A stretch of DNA of 64,000 bases from Azorinus chamasolen. Taxonomy: Eukaryota; Mollusca; Bivalvia; Cardiida; Solecurtidae. Below, one piece after another: positions 60,601-63,459 of the stretch; position 1 is the first letter of the stretch; every line of letters starts with the position of its first letter. The DNA is taken from positions 23,636,845 through 23,700,844 of the forward strand of contig OY755238.1 of assembly GCA_963576725.1 (NCBI GenBank), written 5' to 3'. Both the position numbers and the translations under genes were made by a program. A model generated the notes under the pieces. The model saw only the letters and a program-made list of their open reading frames with translations, searched no databases and was not told where the DNA came from.

Positions 60601-62569
60601 TTGATAAGGCTTGTACACAACACTGTCATGATTGTCCTATTGAAAAAAAGTTACTTTTGTCAGTTCAGTTTCAAAGAATCATCTTTGAATTAACTGATTA
60701 TGAATCACAAAAACAGATTTGATCGCTGATCAGATACTGAGTGAGTTACAGCTAGCTTCTTTTAACCCATTCCCTCATATAAATCTGTTTTCACGCATTT
60801 GCAAACAGAGTAGACCCAGATCAGACGACTCCTATAGGAGCCGTCTGATCAGGGTCTGCTTTATTTGCTAATGGCATTTAATAGATCTGTTTCTTTAGTT
60901 TCTTTAGTAATTATTTGTCCATGAATATTCACTGAAGTTTGGAATATACATAGAACAGGGAAAGGGTTAACCCTTGGCTATAACTAATAGATACACCAGT
61001 ATAGAGTAGAACCAGATCTGGATCTGCTCTGTTTGCTTAATGAATAATGCAGTGCTGATTCTAGTTTTTGCCATGGCCAAAATTACCTTTGTTCATGTTG
61101 TGACTGTAAAATATAATATAATATTTAGGATGTCATTATTTCTTATTTGAATTTTCATGAGGTAAATGGTTAAAATGCTTGAATGTCACAACTTTCACGA
61201 GATTTGACTGTATTCACTTGACTCTACAGATTTGCTTAAATTAAAGGTGTTTTTTTCTCTTTCAGTTACTGGGCCTTGATGGTTCCCTAGTATTTTTGGT
61301 AAGTACTCAAATTACGTAATCAAATTTGATTCTTCTTAACCCTTTCCTCCATAGGCTATTTTTAGACTCAACCTCTTTGAACGAATCTACCCGAAAGGAG
61401 CATGTACTAGAGAAAAGGAAAATGTTAGAATTTTGTAGTTTGAAACCATTTTGATAAATAGAGCATTTGCTCCTATAGGAGCAAATGCTCTATTTATCAC
61501 AATGGTTTCAAGAAGTGGTTATTACAGAAGCGTAGAAAGACATATTTATGGAGGAAAGGGATATACATATAGTATGGGTAGGGTTTGTATTGAGCCTGCC
61601 TGACCTGAGGCCAAATAGAAGGACCAGTCTTATCTTTAGTAATAATTATCTCATTCTTAAAAATATATATCTGAAAAATTCTATATTCCAGTGGTGCAAA
61701 AAAGCACTTTAAGTTCATACAAACTACCGTGCCAGCATCTGACATGCTTCAGACATGACCATCACAATTGGAACATATTTGATCAATGAAGCATGACCTA
61801 CATCTATTTTTATGCCTCCCAGATCAGATCGGGGAGGGGGCATATTGTTTTTGCCCTGTCTTTTTGTTTGTCAGCAACTTTAACATTGGTCATAACTTTT
61901 GAGCCAGTACAGATAGAGACTTGATATTTGGCATGCATATGTATCTCATAATTGAATCATGTGCTGCTCAGTTTTTGTTAGAATGCCTCAGGAAACTCTC
62001 AGGAAACTTTTTTGCTTTTTTCTATTCTTGGCATTCTCAGGAAACTCTCAGGAATCTTAACCCTTTACTCCAATGAAATGCCTTTATATGCATTTGCAAA
62101 ATGAGTAGACCCAGATCAGATGGCTCCTGTAGGAGCTGTCTAATCAGGGTTTACTGTGTTTGTTTATGAAATAATATAGATGATTATGTAGTTTCTGCCA
62201 TAGCCAAAATTCCTGTGTTCATGTGCCATTATGAAAATTAGAATTTATGATGTCATTATTTCTTACATAAATATTCATGGAGTAAAGGGTGTAAGAGATA
62301 TTTAGAGAGGGGTATTGGGGTATTTGTTCTTTATGTGCAAAACATTTTGATATTTTACACTTTCAGAAAGTTACAATATTACACCCTTGCAATTGTGACA
62401 TTATATGATGCTTGTTTTTCAAAGTAATCTATGATCTTAACCATACTATATATTTACTTTTTTTTGTTCCATTTTCTGCCAGGTTAGTAATATGATATTT
62501 ATTGATTTCTGTTTCAGGAGCATGTTTTCTGGGTGGTCTCTCTCAACACACTGTTCATACTTGTGTTTG
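36633..62569 (+). CDS. MARCHF6: MARCHF6 (TEB4) ER-membrane E3 ubiquitin ligase, 5' part, ten exons
   Basis: Exons 36633-36660, 50860-50956, 51708-51781, 54644-54787, 56581-56653, 57419-57569, 59412-59577, 60532-60593, 61266-61298 and 62518-62569 join in phase to 293 residues and continue beyond the window. MARCHF6/Doa10 ubiquitinates ER and membrane proteins for degradation, including sterol-pathway enzymes. A complete RING-CH finger is present: C12, C15, C29, C31, H39, C42, C55, C58. Membrane segments lie at about 95-115, 146-166 and from 277; an acidic linker ([14 protein letters not shown]) precedes the conserved [18 protein letters not shown] and [20 protein letters not shown] blocks. Intron 1 is 14 kb. 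The remaining membrane segments and the TEB4 core are outside the window. Confidence 0.95.
36661..37080. other. MARCHF6 intron 1 start, nothing recognised
   Basis: No repeat or coding structure seen. Confidence 0.5.
37085..37241 (-). repeat. tRNA-like interspersed repeat, copy 1
   Basis: On the - strand GTGGTAGAGTGCATGACTGC and GGGTTCGATCCC look like a decayed tRNA head. About 155 bp are repeated at 37348 with ~85% identity by eye. Confidence 0.65.
37348..37502 (-). repeat. tRNA-like interspersed repeat, copy 2
   Basis: Direct copy of 37085-37241 at an offset of 263; B-box-like GGGTTTGATCC is more decayed. About 106 bp of other sequence separates the copies. Confidence 0.65.
37504..37620 (+). 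mobile_element. tRNA-derived short element with inverted ends
   Basis: A box TAGCTCAGTTGG and B box GGTTCAATTCC lie in a tRNA-like head (37533-37606). TGTAACAGG at 37504 and CCTGTTACA at 37612 form inverted ends. Stem pairing is incomplete, so a working tRNA is unlikely. Confidence 0.62.
37922..38171 (-). mobile_element. TTAA-B element
   Basis: GTAA, CCCTTTACTTCATGAATAT; hairpin GCAGACCCTGGTCAGG with CGGATCTGGATCTAC; TTAA at 38168. Confidence 0.75.
38396..38488 (-). mobile_element. TTAA-C fragment
   Basis: Only the AGTAAATGCTC to GGCCTATGAGGGAATTGG part and TTAA remain; antisense to MARCHF6. Confidence 0.65.
38573..38783 (-). mobile_element. TTAA-B element, decayed ends
   Basis: CATTTACCTTATGAATATTC, hairpin ACCCTGATCAGACAGC with centre CTCCTACAGGGCC; no clear TTAA. 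Confidence 0.62.
38784..39405. other. MARCHF6 intron 1, nothing recognised
   Basis: No coding or repeat structure defined. Confidence 0.45.
39410..39482 (-). repeat. TTAA-B hairpin
   Basis: GAGCAAACCTAATCAGATAG with TATCTGATCTGGGTCTAC; centre CTCCTACTCTA. Confidence 0.55.
39530..39690. mobile_element. FH fold-back element
   Basis: Hairpin 39541-39638, TTTCTCCACCAAATCCTATG to CATAGGGTTTGATGG, then TTATTTTAATTTAGCATCTT. Confidence 0.8.
39950..40428 (+). mobile_element. TTAA-B element inside the SINE
   Basis: TTAA both ends, CCCTTTACACCATAAATATG to ATTCATGGTTTAAAGGG. Interrupted by TTAA-A. Confidence 0.85.
40120..40359 (+). mobile_element. TTAA-A nested in TTAA-B, left tip lost
   Basis: Begins CTCTCATATTAACGTG without CCCTTTCC; hairpin centre GGCTCCTATAGGAGCC; ends GAACAGTGAAAGGG and TTAA. 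Confidence 0.82.
40663..41113 (+). mobile_element. hAT-type non-autonomous element, 451 bp
   Basis: An exact 8-bp duplication TTTACAGT flanks it (40655-40662, 41114-41121). Ends TAGTGGTGTAAC and, read inward, TAGGGCTGACTA. The interior has many CTATCGATAGT and GCAATAGTATT motifs. An 8-bp duplication with TAGNGNTG ends fits hAT. Confidence 0.8.
41131..41380 (+). mobile_element. TTAA-A element
   Basis: TTAA both ends, CCCTTTCCCTCATATAAACG to GAACAGGGAAAGGG; hairpin centre GGCTCCTAGAGGAGCC. Confidence 0.92.
41413..41487 (+). mobile_element. TTAA-A left fragment
   Basis: ACCCTTTCCTTCATATAAAC to GATGGCTCCTATAAG; ends at the hairpin centre. Confidence 0.65.
41575..42030 (+). repeat. 46-bp minisatellite, about ten copies
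   Basis: Unit around GATGATGTTTCTGGTTGG, TTTCTGTCCTTTGTTTTATG and TCAC, 46 bp apart in the central copies. The open frame inside is periodic and not a gene. Confidence 0.88.
42050..42758. other. MARCHF6 intron 1, nothing recognised
   Basis: AT-rich; a short direct repeat AAGAGACTGGTGTTTAAA at 42643-42676. Confidence 0.45.
42759..42986 (-). mobile_element. TTAA-C element, antisense to MARCHF6
   Basis: TTAA both ends; hairpin centre TTGCTCCTATAGGAGCAA with perfect arms. Confidence 0.9.
43010..43114. mobile_element. Fold-back with GACAGAC/GTCAGTC ends
   Basis: CTGACAGACAAA to CATGTCAGTCTAATTT; hairpin GCAAATAGTGCTGGCTCAGA with CAGGTCTACATTATTTGC. A relative is at 50262-50367. Confidence 0.6.
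43115..43365 (-). mobile_element. TTAA-A element
   Basis: TTAA, CCTTTCCCTGTTCTATG; hairpin centre GGCTCCTACAGGAGCC; ends GATGGAAAGGA with TTGA. Confidence 0.88.
43396..43655 (+). mobile_element. TTAA-B element, decayed
   Basis: CTAAGCCTTTTACCTGATAG, hairpin centre TGCTCCTATAGGAGCT, right end ATTCATCAGGCAAAGG. Confidence 0.68.
43668..43934 (-). mobile_element. TTAA-B, first copy of a ~270-bp tandem duplication
   Basis: Leader TTTACAAACTGGTGGAT, GATGTCTGAATATAGTAATC; hairpin centre GGCTCCTATAGGAGCC; right TTTATGGAGTAACGGG, TTAA. Confidence 0.75.
43938..44255 (-). mobile_element. TTAA-B, second copy of the duplication
   Basis: Same leader TTTACAAACTAGTAGA; a 23-bp GATGGCGTATGTACACAG unit expanded about three times (44035-44100); hairpin centre GTCTCCTACAGGAGCT; right end decayed. 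Confidence 0.7.
44263..44514 (+). mobile_element. TTAA-A element
   Basis: TTAA both ends, CCATTTCCCTCATATATTA to GAACAGGGAAAGGG; centre GGCTCCTATAGGAGCC. Right TTAA shared with the next copy. Confidence 0.9.
44511..44940 (+). mobile_element. TTAA-B host with a long hairpin in its centre
   Basis: CTGATAGATACACCTTTTC, left arm to CAGACAATTCC and GGTCC; after 44762 CTGATCATTGGCTGCTCTG; right CATCGGGTAAAAGA and TTAA. Confidence 0.7.
44587..44762. mobile_element. Long fold-back inside TTAA-B
   Basis: Outer arms GGTCCATGCTTATAAAG and CTTTTATAAGCATGGACC... wait-free pairing continues through GTTGAGTCTGAG; inner part has TTCTCAAGCTTTTGATTGG twice on the left and once on the right; centre GAGCCAAAGGCTC. 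Confidence 0.78.
44937..45089 (+). mobile_element. TTAA-D-like element, decayed
   Basis: TTAA, CCCTTCTGACGCTGAATTT as in the 22.6 kb copy, GATCAGGGTACGC; TTAA at 45086 without clear GGG end. Confidence 0.5.
45122..45633 (+). mobile_element. TA-2 element with internal tandem repeat and nested TTAA-A
   Basis: CAGTAGAATCAACCGTCAAA to CATGACAGGATAACTG region, TA both sides. The left arm phrase GGCAGGTGGTAGCTATATCC is repeated three times (45160-45270). TTAA-A inserted into the arm's GCATTAA. Confidence 0.72.
45318..45566 (-). mobile_element. TTAA-A nested in TA-2
   Basis: TTAA both ends; CCCTTTCCCTGTTCTATG to TTTGTATGAGGGAAAGGG; centre GGCTCCTCTAGGAGCC. Confidence 0.92.
45795..45945. mobile_element. 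FH fold-back, centre deleted
   Basis: Left tail AGCTCCAGATAAGATGC; TTTCTCCACCAAATCC with GGTTTGGTGGAGAAATGAC-type right arm; short centre near TCGAAGACGGGTAGGG. Confidence 0.72.
46016..46455 (-). mobile_element. TTAA-B host with TTAA-C inside
   Basis: CCTTTCCCTGTGCAATATTC, break at TTAA 46040, resumes GAAATAATGACATC at 46270 and runs to CAGACCCTGACGGTGACG, centre CCTCCTACAGGACC. Confidence 0.7.
46040..46269 (+). mobile_element. TTAA-C element, sense to MARCHF6
   Basis: TTAA both ends; CCCGTTCCTCCATAGGC to TTTATGGAGGAAAAGG; centre TTGCTCCTATAGGAGCAA. Confidence 0.9.
46410..46580 (+). mobile_element. TTAA-B right half joined to the previous copy at the hairpin
   Basis: After the centre the sequence switches to forward order: CAGTTTACTTATAATGG, ATCTGATCCTAGC, ATTCATGAC and TATCATGGAGCAAAGG. 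Chimera of a reverse left half and a forward right half. Confidence 0.6.
46597..46860. repeat. Interspersed repeat of GAGTGAGTGAG type
   Basis: GAGTGAGTGAGTGAGCTGGG, TTTTACGGCTC, ATATAGCGC then GGGGTAATCCCCGTC. Resembles a dispersed mollusc repeat; no ends defined. Confidence 0.45.
46960..47462 (+). repeat. 52-bp minisatellite, about nine copies
   Basis: Central units start AGGACCTTGAGGGGGTCA at 47221, 47273 and 47325, 52 bp apart, with GGTTGTTGTGACAAGTCA. Outer copies vary (e.g. 46990-47180). Confidence 0.9.
47582..47775 (+). repeat. 26-bp minisatellite, seven copies
   Basis: GACGCCTGTTTGTATGTGCC plus TGAAGT, nearly identical in all copies; the last has TTTGTTTGTG. Confidence 0.95.
47823..48130 (-). 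mobile_element. TTAA-B with a non-palindromic insert in its hairpin
   Basis: TTAA, CCCTTTACTCCTTAAATAT; arm ACCCTTATCAGACGG; ~100 bp C-rich insert (48005-48105); other arm GATCCGGGTCTACTC. Right end cut by the FH element. Confidence 0.72.
48131..48500. mobile_element. FH host split by TA-3
   Basis: GGTCCAGATAAGATGC, TTCTCTACCGAACCCTATG, break at TA 48193, resumes TCTTAAAAAGATGATTC and ACAGGGTTTGGTGGAGAAAT. Confidence 0.78.
48195..48436. mobile_element. TA-3 nested in FH, with duplicated arm
   Basis: CAGTAAAACCTCTCTATAAT to ATTATAGAGAGGTTGTACTG, TA both sides. The block CTCCTATAGGAGYGTTCTG plus TTTACTTTCACCTTGCT occurs twice on the right side. Confidence 0.85.
48547..48796 (-). mobile_element. 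TTAA-A element
   Basis: TTAT and TTAA borders; CCTTTCCCTGTTCTGTG to TTTATATGAGGGAAAGGG; centre GGCTCCTTTAGGAGCC. Confidence 0.9.
48896..49107 (+). mobile_element. TA-2 element
   Basis: CAGTAGAACCTCTCTTAAGC to GCTTAAGACAAGTTCTACTG; hairpin GCAGGTGG-type arms, centre AAGCTCCTACAGGAGATT. Confidence 0.82.
49216..49290. repeat. Decayed GATCC-class hairpin
   Basis: GTAAACAGTACAGACCTAG with GACTCATCAGGATCCACTCTG; weak pairing. Confidence 0.45.
49355..49614 (-). mobile_element. TTAA-B/A hybrid element
   Basis: TTAA both ends; CCCTTTCCCTGTTCTGTAT then type B interior (GAATATTTATTAGCAG); centre AGCTCCTATAGGAGCT; right TTTATATGAAGGAAAGGA. Confidence 0.85.
49754..49835 (-). mobile_element. TTAA-A internal-deletion derivative, 82 bp
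   Basis: CCCTTACCCTGTTCATTCC joins AATACCTACTATATATTCC, GGACAAAATAGTTATGAG and AAGGAAAGGG; hairpin lost. Confidence 0.78.
50006..50255 (+). mobile_element. TTAA-F element
   Basis: TTAA both ends with TCCTTCGCTTGC and GCAAGCGAAGAG inverted ends. Hairpin GTAAATAGTGAAGACCCAG to CTGCACTATTTAC, centre CAGCTCCTGCAGGAGCTG. Confidence 0.85.
50262..50367. mobile_element. Fold-back with GACAGAC/GTCTAATT ends
   Basis: TTGACAGACGTT to CATTGACAGTCTAATTC, hairpin GCAAATAGTGCAAACCC; relative of 43010-43114. Confidence 0.55.
50412..50616 (+). mobile_element. TA-2 element, nearly perfect hairpin
   Basis: CAGTAAAACCCCGCTAATAC to CATTAGCGGGGTTTCACTG, TA both sides. Arms of about 47 bp with one or two mismatches, centre AAAGCTCCTATAGGAGCTTT. 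Confidence 0.92.
50643..50706. repeat. GGATCC-type hairpin
   Basis: TTTTGGATCCTGATGAGACG with TGTCTCATCTGGATCCAAA; centre CCGAGTTACTC. 155 bp upstream of MARCHF6 exon 2. Confidence 0.68.
50860..50956 (+). CDS. MARCHF6: MARCHF6 exon 2 (RING-CH first half)
   Basis: Acceptor TTTTTCAG, donor [26 protein letters not shown] then [12 protein letters not shown]. Confidence 0.95.
51001..51206 (+). mobile_element. TTAA-C element, shortened centre
   Basis: TTAA both ends; CCCTTTCCTCCATAGGC to TTTATAGAGGAAAGGG; the right arm after CGTCCTATAGG is deleted to GTGGTTTC. Sense to MARCHF6. Confidence 0.85.
51210..51398 (-). mobile_element. TTAA-B, left end missing
   Basis: Starts ATTAATTGTTATAATTAGC, hairpin centre AGCTCCATAGGAGCC, right TTTATGGAGTAAAGGG, TTAA. 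Confidence 0.75.
51395..51548 (+). mobile_element. A/B chimeric element
   Basis: Left part type A (CCGTTGTCTTCATATAAAC) to GGCTCCTATAGG, right part type B (TTATTAATATTCATAAAATC to TCATAGAGTAATGGA, TTAA). Shares TTAA with its left neighbour. Confidence 0.72.
51708..51781 (+). CDS. MARCHF6: MARCHF6 exon 3 (RING-CH second half)
   Basis: Acceptor TTTCAG, donor [29 protein letters not shown]-element end begins 7 bp past the exon. Confidence 0.96.
51788..51870 (+). mobile_element. TA-3 left fragment at the MARCHF6 exon 3 donor
   Basis: CAGTAGAACCTCTCTGTAGT starts straight after GTAAGTA, the exon 3 donor. Later bases (GACAACTAAATGGATAAACG, AATGGTGGTCTGCTTGAC) are diverged; no right end found. Confidence 0.68.
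51907..52155 (+). mobile_element. TTAA-A element
   Basis: TTAA and TCAA borders; CCCTTTCCCTCATATAAACG to GAACAGGGAAAGTG; centre AGCTCCTATTGGAGCC. Confidence 0.9.
52445..52615. mobile_element. FH fold-back element
   Basis: GAGGTCCAGATAAGATGC tail; hairpin 52508-52602, TTTCTCCACCAAACACTATG, centre GTCTCGAAGAGACG. Confidence 0.85.
52687..52920 (+). mobile_element. TTAA-C element, sense
   Basis: TTAA both ends; TCCTTTACCTCATAGCC to CAATATGAGGGAATGGG; centre TTGCTTCTATAGGAGCAA. Confidence 0.88.
53051..53183 (+). mobile_element. TTAA-C internal-deletion derivative
   Basis: CCCATTCCCTCATAGGC, left arm lost, CAAATGCTCTATTTATCAG kept, ends ATATGAGGGAATGAG; TTAA borders decayed. Confidence 0.72.
53190..53437 (+). 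mobile_element. TTAA-A element, GTAA/ATAA borders
   Basis: CCCTTTCCCTCATATAAAC to GAACAGGGAAAGGG; centre GGCTCCTAAAGGAGCC. First of three chained elements. Confidence 0.9.
53434..53665 (+). mobile_element. TTAA-B element, second in chain
   Basis: CCCTTTACCTCCTAGAGAAA, centre GGCTCCTGTAGACGCC, right ATTCATAGAGTAACA; borders ATAA and GTAA. Confidence 0.8.
53662..53916 (-). mobile_element. TTAA-B element, third in chain
   Basis: CCCTTTACTTCATGAATAT, centre GGCTCCTATAGGAGCG, right ATTCATGGAGTAATAG, TTAA 53913. Confidence 0.85.
54116..54286 (+). mobile_element. 5'-truncated SINE with target duplication
   Basis: Body GAGGTCTGATGTAACAGTG, CATCTAAAAGAACCAGAGA, GGGGCATCCAATTAGCCC. ATGGCAGATAGA occurs on both sides (54103 and 54288). 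Same family as the split copy at 39810-40555. Confidence 0.78.
54319..54559 (+). mobile_element. TTAA-A element
   Basis: TTAA both ends; left CCCTTTCCTTTTCATGC lacks the ATATAAACG piece; centre GGCTCCTATAGGATCC. 84 bp before MARCHF6 exon 4. Confidence 0.88.
54644..54787 (+). CDS. MARCHF6: MARCHF6 exon 4 (first membrane segment)
   Basis: Acceptor GTTTCAG, donor [23 protein letters not shown], then [19 protein letters not shown]. Confidence 0.96.
54822..54845 (+). mobile_element. TA-family end fragment
   Basis: TACAGTAAAACCCCTCTAG then GTTGAGC; 35 bp past the MARCHF6 exon 4 donor. Confidence 0.55.
54846..55151. other. MARCHF6 intron 4, nothing recognised
   Basis: T-rich sequence; a short ATT microsatellite follows at 55152-55170. 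Confidence 0.5.
55171..55354 (+). mobile_element. TA-1, left tip replaced by ATT repeat
   Basis: Begins CTAAACCGGATATTTAATTT after the ATT repeat; centre AAAGCTCCTCTAGGAGCTTT; ends GTTTAGAGGGGTTTTACTG and TA. Confidence 0.85.
55618..55696. mobile_element. Fold-back nested in TTAA-B
   Basis: GCTTGGTGCAAAACAATTG with its complement around GTAACTCCTTCACTTTGTG and GAAGGAGTTAC. Confidence 0.72.
55756..55976 (+). mobile_element. TTAA-A/B hybrid nested in TTAA-B
   Basis: TTAA both ends; left CTCTTTCCTTCATATACC, centre ACTCCTATAGGAGCC, type B interior, right CAACAGGGAAAGAG. Confidence 0.82.
56160..56580 (+). repeat. 52-bp array copying MARCHF6 exon 5 acceptor and exon head
   Basis: Eight intronic units start GTCGTATCTATAGGTGTTT at 56160, 56215, 56268, 56321, 56373, 56425, 56477 and 56529; the true exon starts at 56581. 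Each ends with TTTATTTCAG, so every unit has a full acceptor. Units diverge from the exon after GGGCTC (CTGTATATTTTG in place of CGTGAGTTCC), which also creates GTATAT, a possible weak donor. Confidence 0.95.
56581..56653 (+). CDS. MARCHF6: MARCHF6 exon 5
   Basis: Acceptor TTATTTCAG, donor [25 protein letters not shown]. Only this last unit of the upstream 52-bp array continues into [12 protein letters not shown] and a good donor, so it is the real exon. Confidence 0.93.
56767..57026 (-). mobile_element. TTAA-B element
   Basis: TTAA both ends; CCCTTTACTCCATGAATAT; arms GCAGGCCCTGATAAGACAG and GTCTGATCTGGGTCTAC with a GC-rich centre. Confidence 0.82.
57200..57392 (-). mobile_element. TTAA-A with left arm deleted
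   Basis: TTAT and TTAA borders; CCCTTTCCAGATTCTATG, then GAGCCGTCTGATCTGG only; ends 26 bp before MARCHF6 exon 6. Confidence 0.82.
57419..57569 (+). CDS. MARCHF6: MARCHF6 exon 6 (second membrane segment)
   Basis: Acceptor ATTACAG, donor [26 protein letters not shown] then [15 protein letters not shown]. Confidence 0.96.
57606..57748 (+). mobile_element. TTAA-B shortened element
   Basis: TTAA, CCCTTTACTCTATAAGTAC; GGCTCCTGATTAGGGTCTCC; right TTTATGGAGAAAAGGG and TCGA. Confidence 0.78.
57749..58005. other. MARCHF6 intron 6, nothing recognised
   Basis: No repeat or exon structure seen. Confidence 0.45.
58006..58462 (+). mobile_element. TTAA-B with its middle replaced
   Basis: Left end CCCTTTACCTGATAGAGACG to CAAACAGAGTAAC; right end TTGATATTCATATAATGG, CATGAATATTCATGGAAT. 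About 345 bp of unidentified sequence, including TACGGA repeats, lies between. Confidence 0.55.
58487..59337 (+). mobile_element. DNA transposon remnant, unassigned, 850 bp
   Basis: Inverted ends GGTTACATGGTTCACA and, inward from the right, GGTTCCATGGTTCATA. Both sides hold AAGTCCTTGAATTT, in direct orientation. A 60-codon frame (59042-59224, Ser/Thr-rich, ending FIQHKES) is inside but matches nothing I know. Confidence 0.62.
59412..59577 (+). CDS. MARCHF6: MARCHF6 exon 7 (acidic linker)
   Basis: Acceptor TTTTTCCAG, donor GTAAGA. Begins [15 protein letters not shown]; the low-complexity [17 protein letters not shown] matches the acidic, variable loop of the family. Confidence 0.88.
59868..60295 (-). 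mobile_element. pearl/Helentron-like element, reverse
   Basis: Hairpin TATGTTCCCC to GGGGGAGCATA, then a CCAT/CCGT microsatellite (59917-59942), then two ~156-bp units starting TTGTCCAGAGCATA and TTGTCCGGAGCATA. Confidence 0.72.
60532..60593 (+). CDS. MARCHF6: MARCHF6 exon 8
   Basis: Acceptor TTTACAG, donor [25 protein letters not shown] then ER, nearly invariant in MARCHF6. Confidence 0.96.
60762..60970 (+). mobile_element. TTAA-A element
   Basis: TTAA both ends; CCCATTCCCTCATATAAATC to GAACAGGGAAAGGG; centre GACTCCTATAGGAGCC. Shares TTAA with the next. Confidence 0.9.
60967..61173 (+). mobile_element. TTAA-B with most of its hairpin deleted
   Basis: CCCTTGGCTATAACTAATAG; AGAACCAGATCTGGATCTGC; right TTTCATGAGGTAAATGG, TTAA. 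Confidence 0.78.
61266..61298 (+). CDS. MARCHF6: MARCHF6 exon 9, 33-bp micro-exon
   Basis: Acceptor CTTTCAG, donor GTAAGT. Exactly 11 codons, [11 protein letters not shown], found as such in the family. Confidence 0.95.
61336..61564 (+). mobile_element. TTAA-C element, sense
   Basis: TTAA, CCCTTTCCTCCATAGGC to TTTATGGAGGAAAGGG, right border ATAT. Centre TTGCTCCTATAGGAGCAA. Begins 37 bp after MARCHF6 exon 9. Confidence 0.9.
61811..61965 (-). mobile_element. pearl/Helentron-like fragment, reverse
   Basis: TTATGCCTCCC to GGAGGGGGCATA hairpin and part of one core unit (TAACATTGGTCATAACTTTTG), same family as 23827-24334. Confidence 0.7.
62057..62293 (+). mobile_element. TTAA-B element
   Basis: TTAA, CCCTTTACTCCAATGAAATG to ATTCATGGAGTAAAGGG; centre GGCTCCTGTAGGAGCT. 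Confidence 0.88.
62518..62569 (+). CDS. MARCHF6: MARCHF6 exon 10
   Basis: Acceptor GTTTCAG, donor [23 protein letters not shown], start of membrane segment 3. The next exon was not found before 64000. Confidence 0.95.
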
Positions 62570-62870
62570 GTAAGTATGTTACCCAGCCTTCCTTGTTGCA
62601 AACTTCATTGGTACCTTGGACATATTTCTTATCATTTGATGATACATTGTACTTGAAACACACTAATCCTTTACTCCATGAATGTAAAAAATATTATCCT
62701 ACCTCCTACAAGTTTCAAGCTATCTAATGGTTAAATTATGTCACATGAAAGCGGTGTATTTTCCATCCACTGCCTTCAGGAACCTAATATAAGCCAGCAT
62801 AACGTCATTGGCGGTAAACGCGACATCATACATTGACATTCAGGTAATGATGATGTCATGTTATCTTCTT
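62570..62870. other. MARCHF6 intron 10, nothing recognised
   Basis: A short TTAA-B-like CCTTTACTCCATGAATG fragment at 62666; no exon. Confidence 0.5.
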
Positions 62871-62920
62871 CAATGCAAAGACCTATGATAATATGTGTTA
62901 TCATAGGTCTTTGTTCAATG
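62871..62920. repeat. Inverted repeat
   Basis: CAATGCAAAGACCTATGATAA and TTATCATAGGTCTTTGTTCA around TATGTG. Confidence 0.72.
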
Positions 62921-62994
62921 GCAGCGGTCGCCTTAAATCTATTTCGTCAAAAATAAAAGGTAGTTGGTAGGGTAAAAACGTTACACAGTGTTCA

Positions 62995-63107
62995 GGTTAC
63001 CTAATATGGAATATTCACTGCCAGTAAATTCCATATGGGACGAGAGCTAAGCTCTCGTCCCATATGGAATTTACTGGCAGTGTATATTTCCATATTAGGT
63101 AACCCGA
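62995..63107. mobile_element. Nearly perfect 113-bp palindrome
   Basis: GGTTACCTAATATGGAATAT through GGGACGAGAGCT pairs with AGCTCTCGTCCC through TTCCATATTAGGTAACC, one-base centre, only a few mismatches. Confidence 0.88.
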
Positions 63108-63119
63108 AAACTTTGTAAC

Positions 63120-63325
63120 TTATAATAGCATCTTGAATATTAATTAGATGAATTTCAAAATGACATATTAAGGCAGGATATTTTTAAAATGACAGGAAGT
63201 GTAGAATCAGATCTACATGTATGATATTCCAGAAGCAAACAGGGCAGATTCTGATAAGACAACTCATACAGGATCCGTCTGACCTGGGTCTACTTTGTTT
63301 GTAAATGCATATTTAGTAAAGGGTC
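63120..63325 (-). mobile_element. TTAA-B, left end missing
   Basis: GAATATTAATTAGATGAATT, hairpin GCAGATTCTGATAAGACAAC with GTCTGACCTGGGTCTAC, ATTTAGTAAAGGG then TCAA. Confidence 0.72.
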
Positions 63326-63459
63326 AAAAATGCACATATTTAATGTCATTTTGATCATAAATAAAGAGACACTCTTGGAGTTATAACACAGAACCTATTT
63401 AGTTCCATCTCATGTATGAATAAAATTTGCAATATTTAAAAGATAACTGATTTTACCTT

